Source: Parcubacteria group bacterium CG1_02_58_44 (lineage in GTDB: Bacteria; Patescibacteriota; Patescibacteriia; SG8-24). From it: a stretch of DNA of 46,615 nucleotides. The stretch is taken from NCBI GenBank assembly GCA_001872545.1, contig MNWN01000003.1:1-46615 (forward strand). Reading direction: 5' to 3'. The stretch's first letter is position 1; the number at the start of each line of letters is the position of its first letter. Below are positions 1 to 9,242 of this stretch, in pieces. The notes under the pieces were generated by a model, which was not told the DNA's origin, ran no database searches, and saw only the letters and a list, made by a program, of their open reading frames with translations. The translations under genes were made by a program, and so were the position numbers.

Positions 1-2
1 TC

Positions 3-167
3 AAGAAGAGGTTTCGGTTCATCAGGGGTATGTACGGCGACGGCAACATATGGAGCGTGGGATACTTCTCGTCCACGGTCGGGCTGAACGAGGAGACAAT
101 ACGGAGGTACGTTGAGCACCAAGGAAAGAAGGACCTACCTCAACAGCCCAGCTTTGTGCTCGAATGA
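3..167 (+). CDS. tnpA: IS200/IS605 family transposase TnpA, C-terminal part (truncated by window edge)
   Basis: Frame 3 reads KKRFRFIRGMYGDGNIWSVGYFSSTVGLNEETIRRYVEHQGKKDLPQQPSFVLE*, typical Y1 transposase C-terminus. Confidence 0.75.
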   Translation, partial: KKRFRFIRGMYGDGNIWSVGYFSSTVGLNEETIRRYVEHQGKKDLPQQPSFVLE

Positions 168-174
168 GTAAGGT

Positions 175-210
175 TGGAACCCCCGGACTTTAGTCCGGGG
201 AGGATGTCAT
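175..210 (+). mobile_element. IS200/IS605 right-end hairpin
   Basis: Perfect 8-bp stem CCCCGGAC-TTTA-GTCCGGGG at 181-200 followed by AGGATGTCAT, just after the tnpA stop. Confidence 0.6.
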
Positions 211-353
211 TTTGAAGGAGAGACAGTTGTCAGTTAGTTTTGGGTCTAAATGAATGGCTTATTTCTGTAAGTTTTGGCCATCTGAAGCCTTCCCGTTCGG
301 CTCTCTTCCCGCTACACTCCTAATGACTCCAATTTTCCCGCGTCGCCCTCAAT

Positions 354-740
354 ATGCGCAGCAAAAAGATACTCACTGTCGATGACGATCCCTTCTACGG
401 GAATCTTTACCGGGACATCCTGGAGGCGCATGGCTACAGGACGAAGCAGGCCTTCAATGCCTCGGACGGACTGCGGCTGGCCGGCGAGTTCAGACCGGAC
501 CTTATCATCCTGGACGTCATGATGCCGGAGAGGGAGGGTCTGCTCGACGGCTACGGTCTGCTCGAGGAGCTGCGAAACGAACGGAAGTTTCGGAGTCTGC
601 CGGTGGTCATGGTTACTGCCCTGAACGAGGATGGGGACAGACAACGGGCCTTCGACCTCGGAGCGACCGATTACCTGCCCAAACAGGATTTGAGTCCCGA
701 TGGACTCATTCATTTGATCGAGGCGTATCTAAAACGATAA
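354..740 (+). CDS. Response regulator receiver-domain protein (CheY-like, stand-alone)
   Basis: KKILTVDDDPFYGNLYRDIL, DLIILDVMMPE, VVMVTAL, GATDYLPKQDLS: receiver Asp and Lys motifs. Confidence 0.92.
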   Translation: MRSKKILTVDDDPFYGNLYRDILEAHGYRTKQAFNASDGLRLAGEFRPDLIILDVMMPEREGLLDGYGLLEELRNERKFRSLPVVMVTALNEDGDRQRAFDLGATDYLPKQDLSPDGLIHLIEAYLKR

Positions 741-846
741 GTCGTACAGTTCGGTCCAGCGGGCTGGAAAAGATTCAGCTCGCCGTGCTACGCTCGAATT
801 TAGAGTAAATCTAGCCTTCATCTCGACAATCAAATAGGTTTTGTCT

Positions 847-1203
847 ATGAAGTTAAGAATAGAGAACGACCGCCTCAATATCGAGTTGTCCACTGGAGAG
901 AAGCTCTGCTCCTGTCGGAGGACCCTGTCCGTGTCGCTTCGGAGTGTCCGCTCCATCGAGGACGGCGTGCCGGAGCCGCGTCTTCTGGAAATGCGCGTTC
1001 CCGGGACTTTCATTCCCGGCGTCATCAAGGCCGGGACCTACTGGACCAGAAGGGGAAAGGAGTTCTGGTTCGTGACTCGCGGAAAGAGCGACTACGTTAC
1101 GCTTGAGCTGGACGATTCGGCGTCGTTTCGTCGGATCGTGCTTGGACTGGATCGCGAAAACAGGGCTGTCCTGTCCGGGATCAGACTAATGGAACTGGCC
1201 TAA
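847..1203 (+). CDS. Small PH-like domain protein (hypothetical)
   Basis: Beta-rich 119 aa ORF with PGTFIPGVIKAGTYW..GKEFWFVTRGK..VTLEL pattern; ATG at 847 preferred over TTG 841. Confidence 0.6.
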   Translation: MKLRIENDRLNIELSTGEKLCSCRRTLSVSLRSVRSIEDGVPEPRLLEMRVPGTFIPGVIKAGTYWTRRGKEFWFVTRGKSDYVTLELDDSASFRRIVLGLDRENRAVLSGIRLMELA

Positions 1204-1222
1204 CCGACTTAAACTGGAAAAT

Positions 1223-1576
1223 ATGACCGTAACGGAGATTAGTGGCGAGGAACTGAAGAGACTCATGGACAGTCGGGCCGAATTCTTGCTGGTCGACCTG
1301 CTCGGAGAGAAGTCCTATGCCAGCCTGCATTTGCCGCAGGCGGTGGAGGTGAGTCCGGGCGACGACTTTCTGCCGAGGGTGGATGAGCTGGTCGGCGGCG
1401 ATCACGGACGGAAGGTCGTGGTCTACGGCGCCAGCTTCAAGGATGAGATTTCGACCCGTCAGGCCGAGGAGCTGATGCAGGCCGGCTATACCGACGTGCT
1501 GGACTTTCGCGGCGGACTCAAGGACTGGGCTGCCGAGCTGTTTCCGTTTGAGGGTCAGCGCGCACCCAAGTCTTAA
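1223..1576 (+). CDS. Rhodanese-like domain protein
   Basis: EFLLVDLLGEKSYASLHLPQAVEV ... FRGGLKDWAAE rhodanese pattern; the Cys loop position reads YGASFK. Confidence 0.8.
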   Translation: MTVTEISGEELKRLMDSRAEFLLVDLLGEKSYASLHLPQAVEVSPGDDFLPRVDELVGGDHGRKVVVYGASFKDEISTRQAEELMQAGYTDVLDFRGGLKDWAAELFPFEGQRAPKS

Positions 1577-1598
1577 ATCTTTAATAGAGGGCAATTCT

Positions 1599-1991
1599 AT
1601 GTTCAAGTGGAAGGTAGGCATTCCGATTCTGATCGTGGTCGTGGTCGTGGTTGGCCTGGCCGCCTGGCTGCAGTTGGCCGGTCGTTCGGAGGACCGTCCG
1701 CCGGTTGACGATGGAGGTTCGATCGAGCGGGTAGCCGATGAATCCTCGGACGAAACGTCGGACAGCGAGGCAACGGATGAAGAAATGACCGAGGAGGAGG
1801 TGATCGAACAGATTGATGCCTCTGGCCAGAACGAGATCGGCGTTCAGGCTGACATGTTGGTTGATGCGCTTCTCGACGAGTACGGCGAGACCGAAGCGGC
1901 GGCCGGCGACGGCAGCACTGTGGTTGCAGCCGAGCTGAATGACGGGTCGGACGACAGTGACATCTTTAACGTCGACTATTATGAGGAATAG
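1599..1991 (+). CDS. Single-pass membrane protein with acidic C-terminal domain (hypothetical)
   Basis: MFKWKVGIPILIVVVVVVGLAAWLQLAG TM segment then Asp/Glu-rich tail; upstream purine-rich SD. Confidence 0.6.
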   Translation: MFKWKVGIPILIVVVVVVGLAAWLQLAGRSEDRPPVDDGGSIERVADESSDETSDSEATDEEMTEEEVIEQIDASGQNEIGVQADMLVDALLDEYGETEAAAGDGSTVVAAELNDGSDDSDIFNVDYYEE

Positions 1992-2859
1992 GGCAGTAAA
2001 TCTTTTGGTTATCGGAGCGGTGTTGGTTCAGCTGGCGGCTCCGGTCGCGGTTTCGGCTGTAACTGTTGGCGGCAGCATTTCTACCATGCCTGACACCAGC
2101 GTTTCGGCTGAGCCTGCGGTCAGCGACAGTGGTTCGGGCTTGCCTGACATTGGTCGAAGTGTCAGCGGTTCGTTGCGGATCAACGCCTGCGGCAGCATCG
2201 GAACGTTCGGCGACCGGATGCTGGTGCGCATTGACGAGCAGGCTTCCCATCTGGCGGAACGGAGATCGGGAAGGAACGGACGTCTGGACGAGCGAATAGC
2301 CTCGCAGGAGACTGGCTTGACTCAGGTTCGGACCAGGCAGGACCGGCGACGCGAACGGCGGTTCGATTTGATGGTCGGCCGGGCCGGCGACGAGGACGTC
2401 TTGGCGGCGGTCAGTACCTTCGAGAATGCGGTCGAGCAGGCCCTGTCCGTCAGACGGACGGCGGTCGATACGGCCATGGACGAGTATATGACTGCCCTGG
2501 ATCAGACGGTCATGGATCGGCGGACGGCGTTAGATTCCGAGGTTACGGACTTCAGGTCCGGTGTGGCCGACGCGTTCGAGTCGATTCAGGATAGCTGCAC
2601 GGCCGACGATACTGTGACATCGGTAAGACAGGACATGAACGTCGCCGTACGGTCGGCGCACGAGAATTTCATGACCAACTGGCGTGAGGTCAGGTCACTG
2701 AACGCCGTCGTTAGGGAGGTGGTGTACCGTCGTAATGCGGCCTTTCGCGCGGCTTGGGTCGAGTTCAAGACCTCAATCGAGATAGCTCGGGACGAGCTGA
2801 AGGTCAGACTTCAGGAACTGGCACCGACTGACGGTTCGGCAGATGAGGCGGCCGGCTAG
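1981..2859 (+). CDS. Secreted/anchored helical protein (hypothetical)
   Basis: Signal-like MRNRAVNLLVIGAVLVQLAAPVAVSAV then long Arg/Glu/Ala helical region; overlaps the upstream ORF. Confidence 0.6.
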   Translation: MRNRAVNLLVIGAVLVQLAAPVAVSAVTVGGSISTMPDTSVSAEPAVSDSGSGLPDIGRSVSGSLRINACGSIGTFGDRMLVRIDEQASHLAERRSGRNGRLDERIASQETGLTQVRTRQDRRRERRFDLMVGRAGDEDVLAAVSTFENAVEQALSVRRTAVDTAMDEYMTALDQTVMDRRTALDSEVTDFRSGVADAFESIQDSCTADDTVTSVRQDMNVAVRSAHENFMTNWREVRSLNAVVREVVYRRNAAFRAAWVEFKTSIEIARDELKVRLQELAPTDGSADEAAG

Positions 2860-2893
2860 TCCAGTGGCCCGATAAGTTCATCAGGGTGACCGC

Positions 2894-2922
2894 GGACTCC
2901 CTCAAGGGGGTCCGTTTAGTTT
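2894..2922 (+). terminator. Intrinsic terminator
   Basis: GGACTCCC-TCAAG-GGGGTCC hairpin followed by GTTTAGTTT. Confidence 0.55.
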
Positions 2923-2988
2923 CGTTTGACGGCGATCTCTAAGGGTAGTGGTGCATTGAGTATAGAATCTGGCCCTAAGCTTCGGGCC

Positions 2989-3030
2989 TTGACCGCGACG
3001 TCAAAATCTGCATACTTAATTAAGTATGCA
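2989..3030 (+). promoter_or_regulatory. Sigma70-like promoter overlapped by a perfect 22-bp palindrome (putative operator)
   Basis: TTGACC (2989-2994), 16 bp, CATACT (3011-3016); TGCATACTTAATTAAGTATGCA at 3009-3030 equals its own reverse complement. Confidence 0.5.
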
Positions 3031-3204
3031 TTTAAGCATGTGGACCAATTTTATCTGCAAGACCGACGTCGGCTACCAGCTGCCGGCGGGTTTTGCTTCC
3101 CCGGTCCACATGTCACCTGAATCGCCCATAAATAGCCCGAAATAGGCTGAGGAAAATCGATTCGGATGAGGTGTCGGCTCGGGAAGTTCCCGAGCCTTTC
3201 GTTT
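3031..3204 (+). ncRNA. Candidate structured small RNA
   Basis: CATGTGGACC (3037-3046) pairs with GGTCCACATG (3103-3112); second domain CCTGAATCG/CGATTCGG; ends in a GC-rich hairpin and T-rich tract; no convincing ORF. Confidence 0.35.
3176..3204 (+). terminator. Intrinsic terminator
   Basis: GGCTCGGG-AAGT-TCCCGAGCC followed by TTTCGTTT. Confidence 0.65.
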
Positions 3205-3214
3205 CTTGCGGATC

Positions 3215-3390
3215 CTGTGTGGACGCATTGCATGCAGCTTCACAATTAACTTGCTCGACGTACCAATCATCAGTACGCCTCGCGTCGTCAATTGCTCCAG
3301 CTGCACACACTGCATCCCACACAGAATCCTCTGGACACACTTTGCTTGGTAGGTCTTGTATCGTCCGCTTAAGAAGCGGTACGAAGGAGG
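3215..3390 (+). promoter_or_regulatory. Nested structured 5' leader of the MFS gene
   Basis: Four nested perfect stems: 3215-3222/3317-3324, 3233-3239/3299-3305, 3243-3247/3290-3294, 3259-3263/3273-3277; then a CCGCTT/AAGCGG hairpin before AGGAGG. Confidence 0.4.
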
Positions 3391-3398
3391 AGAGTGGA

Positions 3399-4580
3399 AT
3401 GAGGCCGGATCGAGTTTTCGTTCTTTTCAACTTGTTGTCTGGTTTGGGGATGGGCTTTATTGCGCCGAACTATGCGCCGTTCGTTTTGGGTGTCGGTCTG
3501 ACCATGCCGCAGATAGCACTCATTAATGCCGTGTTCTTTCTGACTATAGTAGTCATGGAACTGCCGACCGGCATGTTGGCCGACGGTCGCAGTCGGGCCT
3601 GGTCGATCTGGATCGGATCTGCGTTCGCTGCCGTCTTTCACTTGGCCTATTCGTTGGTTAGTGGATTCTGGGGCGCGCTCTTTTGCGAGGTGATGGCCGG
3701 CATATCGATGTCTTTCATCTCTGGTGCGCTCGATGCCTGGGTGACTGACGCTTTGGGCGGAGCGGGGGACGGGAAGCAGCTACGAAAGGTGCTGGCCAGC
3801 GGTGCTGTCACCAGCTCGATCGGCTGCTTGGCGGGTGGCGTGGCCGGAGCGTTCTGCGGCGTCTATGACCTGCGTCTGGGTTTCTGGATCGGCGGAGGAT
3901 TTCAGCTGGCGGCGTTCGTCGTTGCCCGACTGTTCATGGACAGACGTGGCGAACCGCTGCAGCGCACCGGCGAGCTGGTCGCGCTCAAGGATAGTCTGAC
4001 GGCACTCTGGAGTAGCCGAAGTCTGGCTTGGGCGGCCATGGCCGCGGCTTCGTCCGGACTAGTCTGCTCGTTCAATCACTATTGGTCGCCGTTCTTCATC
4101 GGACGATTCGGGCGAATTGATCGGCTGTCCCTGGTTTGGGTGGTGATCTACGGCGGCAGCACTCTGGGTTCCTGGGCCATTCGTCGCTGGGCTAGATGTC
4201 ATGGACGCGAGTCGTTGGCCGTGGTCGCCTCGTTGGGACTGACTGGACTGGGATTGGCTTTTACCGCCCTACTGCCCGGACTGTTCTGGCCGCTCATGTT
4301 CGCCTTCGGACACGAGTTCGGTCGTGGCGCCTTCCGGCCGCTCATCAGTACCTTCGTCCAGCGTCGGGTCGGCAGCTCCTTCCGTGCGACCTACGGATCG
4401 CTGCAGTCGTTTATTGAACGGTTCGGTTTCGCTACGGTCCTGTCGCTGGTCTGGTTGCTGACCCGTCATCTGCCTGACGGCGAGCCGCTGATCGCGTTGA
4501 CCTGGACCGTTCAGGGTTCGCTCCTGACACTGATCGCCGGACTGCTATGGTTGTTCCGTCCGCGTCGCCAGTCGGACTAG
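3399..4580 (+). CDS. MFS transporter
   Basis: MRPDRVFVLFNLLSGLGMGFIAPNYAPFVLGVGLTMPQIALINAVFF..., multi-TM; AGGAGG SD; the supplied 3171 start is an upstream extension. Confidence 0.85.
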   Translation: MRPDRVFVLFNLLSGLGMGFIAPNYAPFVLGVGLTMPQIALINAVFFLTIVVMELPTGMLADGRSRAWSIWIGSAFAAVFHLAYSLVSGFWGALFCEVMAGISMSFISGALDAWVTDALGGAGDGKQLRKVLASGAVTSSIGCLAGGVAGAFCGVYDLRLGFWIGGGFQLAAFVVARLFMDRRGEPLQRTGELVALKDSLTALWSSRSLAWAAMAAASSGLVCSFNHYWSPFFIGRFGRIDRLSLVWVVIYGGSTLGSWAIRRWARCHGRESLAVVASLGLTGLGLAFTALLPGLFWPLMFAFGHEFGRGAFRPLISTFVQRRVGSSFRATYGSLQSFIERFGFATVLSLVWLLTRHLPDGEPLIALTWTVQGSLLTLIAGLLWLFRPRRQSD

Positions 4581-4606
4581 CCATTCCAAATTTCTCGGCT
4601 CTTTAG

Positions 4607-4634
4607 GTCGGCCCCTTCTGGGCCGGCTTTTCAT
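4607..4634 (+). terminator. Intrinsic terminator
   Basis: GTCGGCCCC-TTCT-GGGCCGGC-TTTTC. Confidence 0.6.
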
Positions 4635-4724
4635 TCTCTGGCTGAAGACCCATTTCCCCGTCGTGAAGCTCAATCCCCGGACGTTCAGTCTGGTCGGTCT
4701 GCGGCTAGATGCTACACTGCGGGT

Positions 4725-5891
4725 ATGTTTGGTTTTGTCTCGAACCGACGGAATCGTACGGACGGCGATAGTCGGCCAATTTTGGGTATTGATGCCTCCC
4801 GGGCGAACTGTTCCCGGCGGACCGGCATCGAGTGGTATGCCTATCATGTCATCGAACGCCTGAAGGGGATCGTCCCGACCGACGTGCGGGTAGTCCTCTA
4901 TTCGCGCGAGCCGCTCGTTGAGGGGTTGGAGCTGCTGCCACCCAACTGGGAGAGTCGCGTGTTGCTGTGGCCACCCGGCCGTCTATGGACCCAACTGCGT
5001 CTGTCATGGGAGATGCTGGTCAGTCCGCCGGACGTGCTTTACGTGCCGGCCCACGTGCTGCCGCCGGTTCGTCCGCGTCGGTCGGTCACTACGCTGCATG
5101 ACGTGGCGTTCGTGACCGTCCCAGACGCCTACTCGTGGTACGGTCGGGCATTCCTGATTCTTTTCACCCGGCTGGCGGTCAGGTGGGCCGATGCGCTCGT
5201 GACCGTGTCCGAATTCTCGAAGTCGGAGATCGTCCGACTGTTTCGGGCCGATCCGTCGAAGGTTACGGTCGCGCCGTTGGCCTGTGACCCGGAGACGTTC
5301 CGTTCCGACCTTGATCCGGCCGAAACGTCCCGGCGGCTGGCGTGTCTCGGCATCAGGCCGCCCTATTTTCTGTTCGTCGGCCGACTGGAGCGGAAGAAGA
5401 ACCTGTCGCTGCTTCTGGAGGCCTTTTCGTCGGTGCGCGGGAAGCTGGACTGCCGTCTGGTTCTCGCAGGCAAGCGCGGGCGCGGGTTCGAGGATGAGTC
5501 TGCAGCGCTCGACATGCGTTGGTCGGACGAGGTGGTCGAGCTCGGCTACGTTGATCCGCACGACCTGCCGTATCTGTATGCCGGTGCCGAGGCCTTGGTC
5601 TTCCCGTCCCGCTATGAGGGGTTCGGCATCCCGATCCTGGAGTCGTTCGCCAGCGGAACTCCGGTCGTGACGCTGCGGTCCACTTCGATTCCCGAGGTAG
5701 CCGGTGAGGCGGCGATTTACGCCGAGTCCGCCACGGCCGAGGCGTTGGCCAAGTCGATGTTGGCCGTGCGGAACGATGGGGAGCTGCGCCGACGGTTGGT
5801 TTCGGCCGGACTGGAGCGGGTCCGTCAGTTTTCTTGGGACAAGACTTCATTAGGGGTCTGGCGGTCCATTAAGCCGTTTTTGCGTCACTGA
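4725..5891 (+). CDS. Glycosyltransferase family 4 / GT1-type
   Basis: PPYFLFVGRLERKKNLSLLLEAF and YAGAEALVFPSRYEGFGIPILESFASGTPVVT motifs. Confidence 0.92.
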   Translation: MFGFVSNRRNRTDGDSRPILGIDASRANCSRRTGIEWYAYHVIERLKGIVPTDVRVVLYSREPLVEGLELLPPNWESRVLLWPPGRLWTQLRLSWEMLVSPPDVLYVPAHVLPPVRPRRSVTTLHDVAFVTVPDAYSWYGRAFLILFTRLAVRWADALVTVSEFSKSEIVRLFRADPSKVTVAPLACDPETFRSDLDPAETSRRLACLGIRPPYFLFVGRLERKKNLSLLLEAFSSVRGKLDCRLVLAGKRGRGFEDESAALDMRWSDEVVELGYVDPHDLPYLYAGAEALVFPSRYEGFGIPILESFASGTPVVTLRSTSIPEVAGEAAIYAESATAEALAKSMLAVRNDGELRRRLVSAGLERVRQFSWDKTSLGVWRSIKPFLRH

Positions 5892-6226
5892 GCCATTTTC
5901 GTGATGTTATCTCTTTGAGTTCAGGTCGGCCGTCGAAAGATGGTCGATTCTTTATGGTTCGAGTTTTCCCTTATGGACGGACGGGTATTGAAAAACTTAT
6001 CCCACAGGGCTAGTTCAGGCCCCTTGATCTGGTTTCTTGGATGTAAACTACTGTTTGATTTTTATGTTATTTTAAGCTCAATTTAACGTCTTTTAGAGCT
6101 TGACAAATATTTTGAACATGTCATTATGACCGCCCGACATCAGATTAGGTGTTGACGATGGTTAGGAGGGTTTTTGGGACCGTGAACTTCGTCAGACTTA
6201 GTCCATATCGACTTACGTTCATATAG

Positions 6227-6997
6227 ATGGAAGACAGGCTGGTTAAGGAATTGGTCAGCATCGGACTCGGGACAAAAGAGGCTCGGGTCTATTTGGCTGC
6301 CCTGAAGTTAGGTCCGGCCACGGCACAGAACATCGCCGTCAAGTCTCTCGTGAACCGGCCTACGACCTATACGACGATCGAGTCGCTGGTCAATCGCGGT
6401 CTGATGAGCAGGGTCCAGAAGGGCAAAAAGAAGTTTTTTGTGGCGAACGAACCCGGACGGCTTGTAGTTCAGATGGAACAGCAGGAAAAGGACATCAGGG
6501 ATCGAAGGGTGAAATTTTCCTCCTCGTTGGAGGACCTGTTTAGAAACTTTAGTCCCGCGCATCAGTCACAGGTAGAGGTTTTGGAGGACCTGAATTCGCT
6601 GGTCCATCATCAGAACGATCTCGCTTTCGAGTCGTCAAAAATCGAAGAGATCGTCACCGTTACGGCAATGGACGGCAGAGAAAAGACCGGAGAGAGGGCT
6701 TCGATGGAACCGGCTTGGAGGCGTCTCTACGACTCCGAGGTTTCCGTCCGTTCCCTTTACGCCAGTTCAGAAGATCGGCCCGCACACGGCATGACGGTCA
6801 GTTCCAGATGGAAGTCCAAGCGCGTCGACATAGATAGGTTTCCGCTGGAAGGAGAGATTACGATTTGCGGAGACAGGGTGATGATACTTTCCTGCGAAGA
6901 TTCCGTTTTTGGCTTGTCGATCAGAAATCGTTCGATCGCCAACTCGCTTCGGCAGGTTTTCAACTTGGCCTGGCTTGGAGTCGGAATCGGGGAATGA
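6227..6997 (+). CDS. TrmB-family transcriptional regulator
   Basis: LVSIGLGTKEARVYLAALKLGPATAQNIAVKSLVNRPTTYTTIESLVNRGLMSRVQKGKKKFFVA wHTH. Confidence 0.85.
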   Translation: MEDRLVKELVSIGLGTKEARVYLAALKLGPATAQNIAVKSLVNRPTTYTTIESLVNRGLMSRVQKGKKKFFVANEPGRLVVQMEQQEKDIRDRRVKFSSSLEDLFRNFSPAHQSQVEVLEDLNSLVHHQNDLAFESSKIEEIVTVTAMDGREKTGERASMEPAWRRLYDSEVSVRSLYASSEDRPAHGMTVSSRWKSKRVDIDRFPLEGEITICGDRVMILSCEDSVFGLSIRNRSIANSLRQVFNLAWLGVGIGE

Positions 6998-7198
6998 CTC
7001 GAGGCGTATCGGTTCAGGTAGGCGTCTCTGTCGGTACCACGGTGGGGATGTGTCGCAGTTTAGAGTCACGGCTGCGGTGTGACCGTAGGCCTAAAAAAAT
7101 GGAACGGCCGGACACTGTCCTGCTTTGCCGACATGTTCTGAAAGGGGCGATTCGTTAAGCTCATTTTCAAGCCTGTCGTTCCGTGTTACGCTTTCGGC

Positions 7199-8575
7199 AT
7201 GAAATCACTGCTTAAAAAGCTTCTTCCGGCCGCTTTTTTTCGTGCATATCATCGACTGCTGTCCTGGCTGGCGTCGGTCTGTTTCGGTCATCCGTCGGAG
7301 CGGATGGTCGTCATCGGCATCACCGGAACCAACGGCAAGTCGACGGTCGCGAACATGATCGCCTGGCTGTTCGAGCGGTCCGGCCGGAAGGTCGGAATGA
7401 CTACGACCGCCAATTTTAAGGTTGCCGACCGCGAATGGCTGAACGACACCAAGATGACCATGCTCGGCCGGTTTCGTCTGCAGTCCCTTCTGCGTCAGAT
7501 GGTGGCAGCTGACTGCTCGTTGGCGGCAGTCGAGACCTCTTCCGAAGGCATCAGGCAGTACCGACATTCCGGCATAAACTACGACACGGCGGTGTTCACC
7601 AACCTCACGCCCGAGCATATCGAGTCGCACGGCGGGTTCGACAACTATCGGCGGGCCAAGGGCCGGCTTTTCGCCAAGCTGTCGCATGACCGTCACAAGA
7701 GGTTGGAGGGAAGGACTGTCCCCAAGACCAGCGTCGTCAATCTGGGGGACGAGCATGCCGACTTTTTTTTGGGGTTTTCCGCCGACCGTAAGATAGGTTT
7801 CTTCGTGCCGCGAACTGCAGGCGATCGCCCGCCGGAGCGGTCCGACGTAGAGACGGTCCGTACAGAGGACCTGTCAGTCGGTGCCGATGGGTCGTCGTTC
7901 AGGGTTTGCGGCGTTCCGTTCGGTCTGACGATGCCCGGCCGGTTCAATGTCGAGAACGCCATGGCTGCCGTCTGTGTCGGCCTGGCCCATGGCCTGGACT
8001 TGGCCGCCATGTCCGAGTCGTTGCGCATCATGCCGACAGTGCCGGGGAGGATCGAACGTATCGACGAGGGTCAGCCATTCGGCGTCATCGTCGACTATGC
8101 GCCCGAGCCGGAATCCTTCCGTAAGCTGTATGAGGTCGTGGACCTTCTGCCGAAGCGTCGGGTCATCCATGTCTTGGGTTCGACCGGCGGAGGACGTGAC
8201 ACGGACCGCCGTCCGGTACTCGGTCGTCTGGCGGCGGAAAAGGCACAGGTCGTCATCGTCACCAACGAGGATCCGTACGACGACGATCCGCCGACCATCG
8301 TCCGCGACGTGGCAGCCGGCGCCCGTGAGGCCGGTAAGCGCGACGGAGTGGACCTGTTCGAGATACTCGATCGTCGGGAGGCGATCGCCAAGGCGATCGG
8401 TCTGGCCGAAGATGGCGATCTGGTGCTCGTGACCGGCAAGGGCTGCGAGCAGGCCATGGTCGTGGCCGGCGGACGGAAGATTCCCTGGGACGATCGGACT
8501 GAGCTGCGGCGGGCCATCCGCGAACGCTATGGCAGTAAGGCGCGGGAAACTAACGACAGCACCTATGGATTTTGA
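7199..8575 (+). CDS. murE: Mur ligase family, MurE-like UDP-N-acetylmuramyl-tripeptide synthetase
   Basis: VIGITGTNGKSTVANMIAWLFE, AAVETSSEG, VIVDYAPEPESF..., VTNEDPYDDDP. Confidence 0.85.
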   Translation: MKSLLKKLLPAAFFRAYHRLLSWLASVCFGHPSERMVVIGITGTNGKSTVANMIAWLFERSGRKVGMTTTANFKVADREWLNDTKMTMLGRFRLQSLLRQMVAADCSLAAVETSSEGIRQYRHSGINYDTAVFTNLTPEHIESHGGFDNYRRAKGRLFAKLSHDRHKRLEGRTVPKTSVVNLGDEHADFFLGFSADRKIGFFVPRTAGDRPPERSDVETVRTEDLSVGADGSSFRVCGVPFGLTMPGRFNVENAMAAVCVGLAHGLDLAAMSESLRIMPTVPGRIERIDEGQPFGVIVDYAPEPESFRKLYEVVDLLPKRRVIHVLGSTGGGRDTDRRPVLGRLAAEKAQVVIVTNEDPYDDDPPTIVRDVAAGAREAGKRDGVDLFEILDRREAIAKAIGLAEDGDLVLVTGKGCEQAMVVAGGRKIPWDDRTELRRAIRERYGSKARETNDSTYGF

Positions 8576-9242
8576 GCGCATCGTCAGGCTGAAGGAGGGC
8601 GAGTCCATACTGCGGATAGTCCGTTCCTTCTGGTTGGTTCGGCTGCCGCAGGCGATCCTGGCCGGATTGCTGGTAATGGCACCGTTTTTTTTCATGATTC
8701 CGCTCTTCTCGCTTCGAACCTTCGGCTTGGCGGCGTTTCTGCTGTCCGTCCTGACGGGTATCGTATATGCCCTCAGGCTCTACATGGAGTGGAGCCGTAA
8801 CGCTTTCGTGGTCACGACCAGGAGGGTGATCGACGTGGACCAGCGCGGTTTCTTCCGGCGGACCGTCTCTGAGGCCCCGTACGAGAAGCTGCAGGATGTC
8901 TCGTTCACGGTGGCCGGAGTCTGGGGGACGGTCCTGCGCTATGGGACGGTCGTCGTGCAGACGGCCGGATCGCAGGTTGGTCTGGAGCTGCAGTACGTGC
9001 GTTGCCCCCAGGAGCTGCATTACCTGATCACCGAGACGGCCGCCTCCTGCCAGCCGGAAAATGCGGACGGATCGCACAGTCAGAGGGTGACTCATCTGCT
9101 CGACGCGGCCGCCGACCTGAATGACGCCGAGGCGCGGGCTTTCCTGGTCGCCCTGCAGGATGCGGTCAGTCATGGCGGGCAGGAGCATCGGCTTTCCGTA
9201 CGGCCGCTTGAAGAGATCATGACCGACAATGATGAAGGCTAA
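8565..9242 (+). CDS. PH (bPH2-like) domain membrane protein
   Basis: Two TM segments then NAFVVTTRRVIDVDQRGFFRRTVSEAPYEKLQDVSF; ATG 8565 overlaps the upstream stop. Confidence 0.8.
   Translation: MDFERIVRLKEGESILRIVRSFWLVRLPQAILAGLLVMAPFFFMIPLFSLRTFGLAAFLLSVLTGIVYALRLYMEWSRNAFVVTTRRVIDVDQRGFFRRTVSEAPYEKLQDVSFTVAGVWGTVLRYGTVVVQTAGSQVGLELQYVRCPQELHYLITETAASCQPENADGSHSQRVTHLLDAAADLNDAEARAFLVALQDAVSHGGQEHRLSVRPLEEIMTDNDEG

Noticed and set aside
3171-3398. N-terminal extension of the MFS ORF
   Set aside because: Precedes a good SD/ATG at 3399, overlaps a terminator and strong RNA stems, and does not read like protein.
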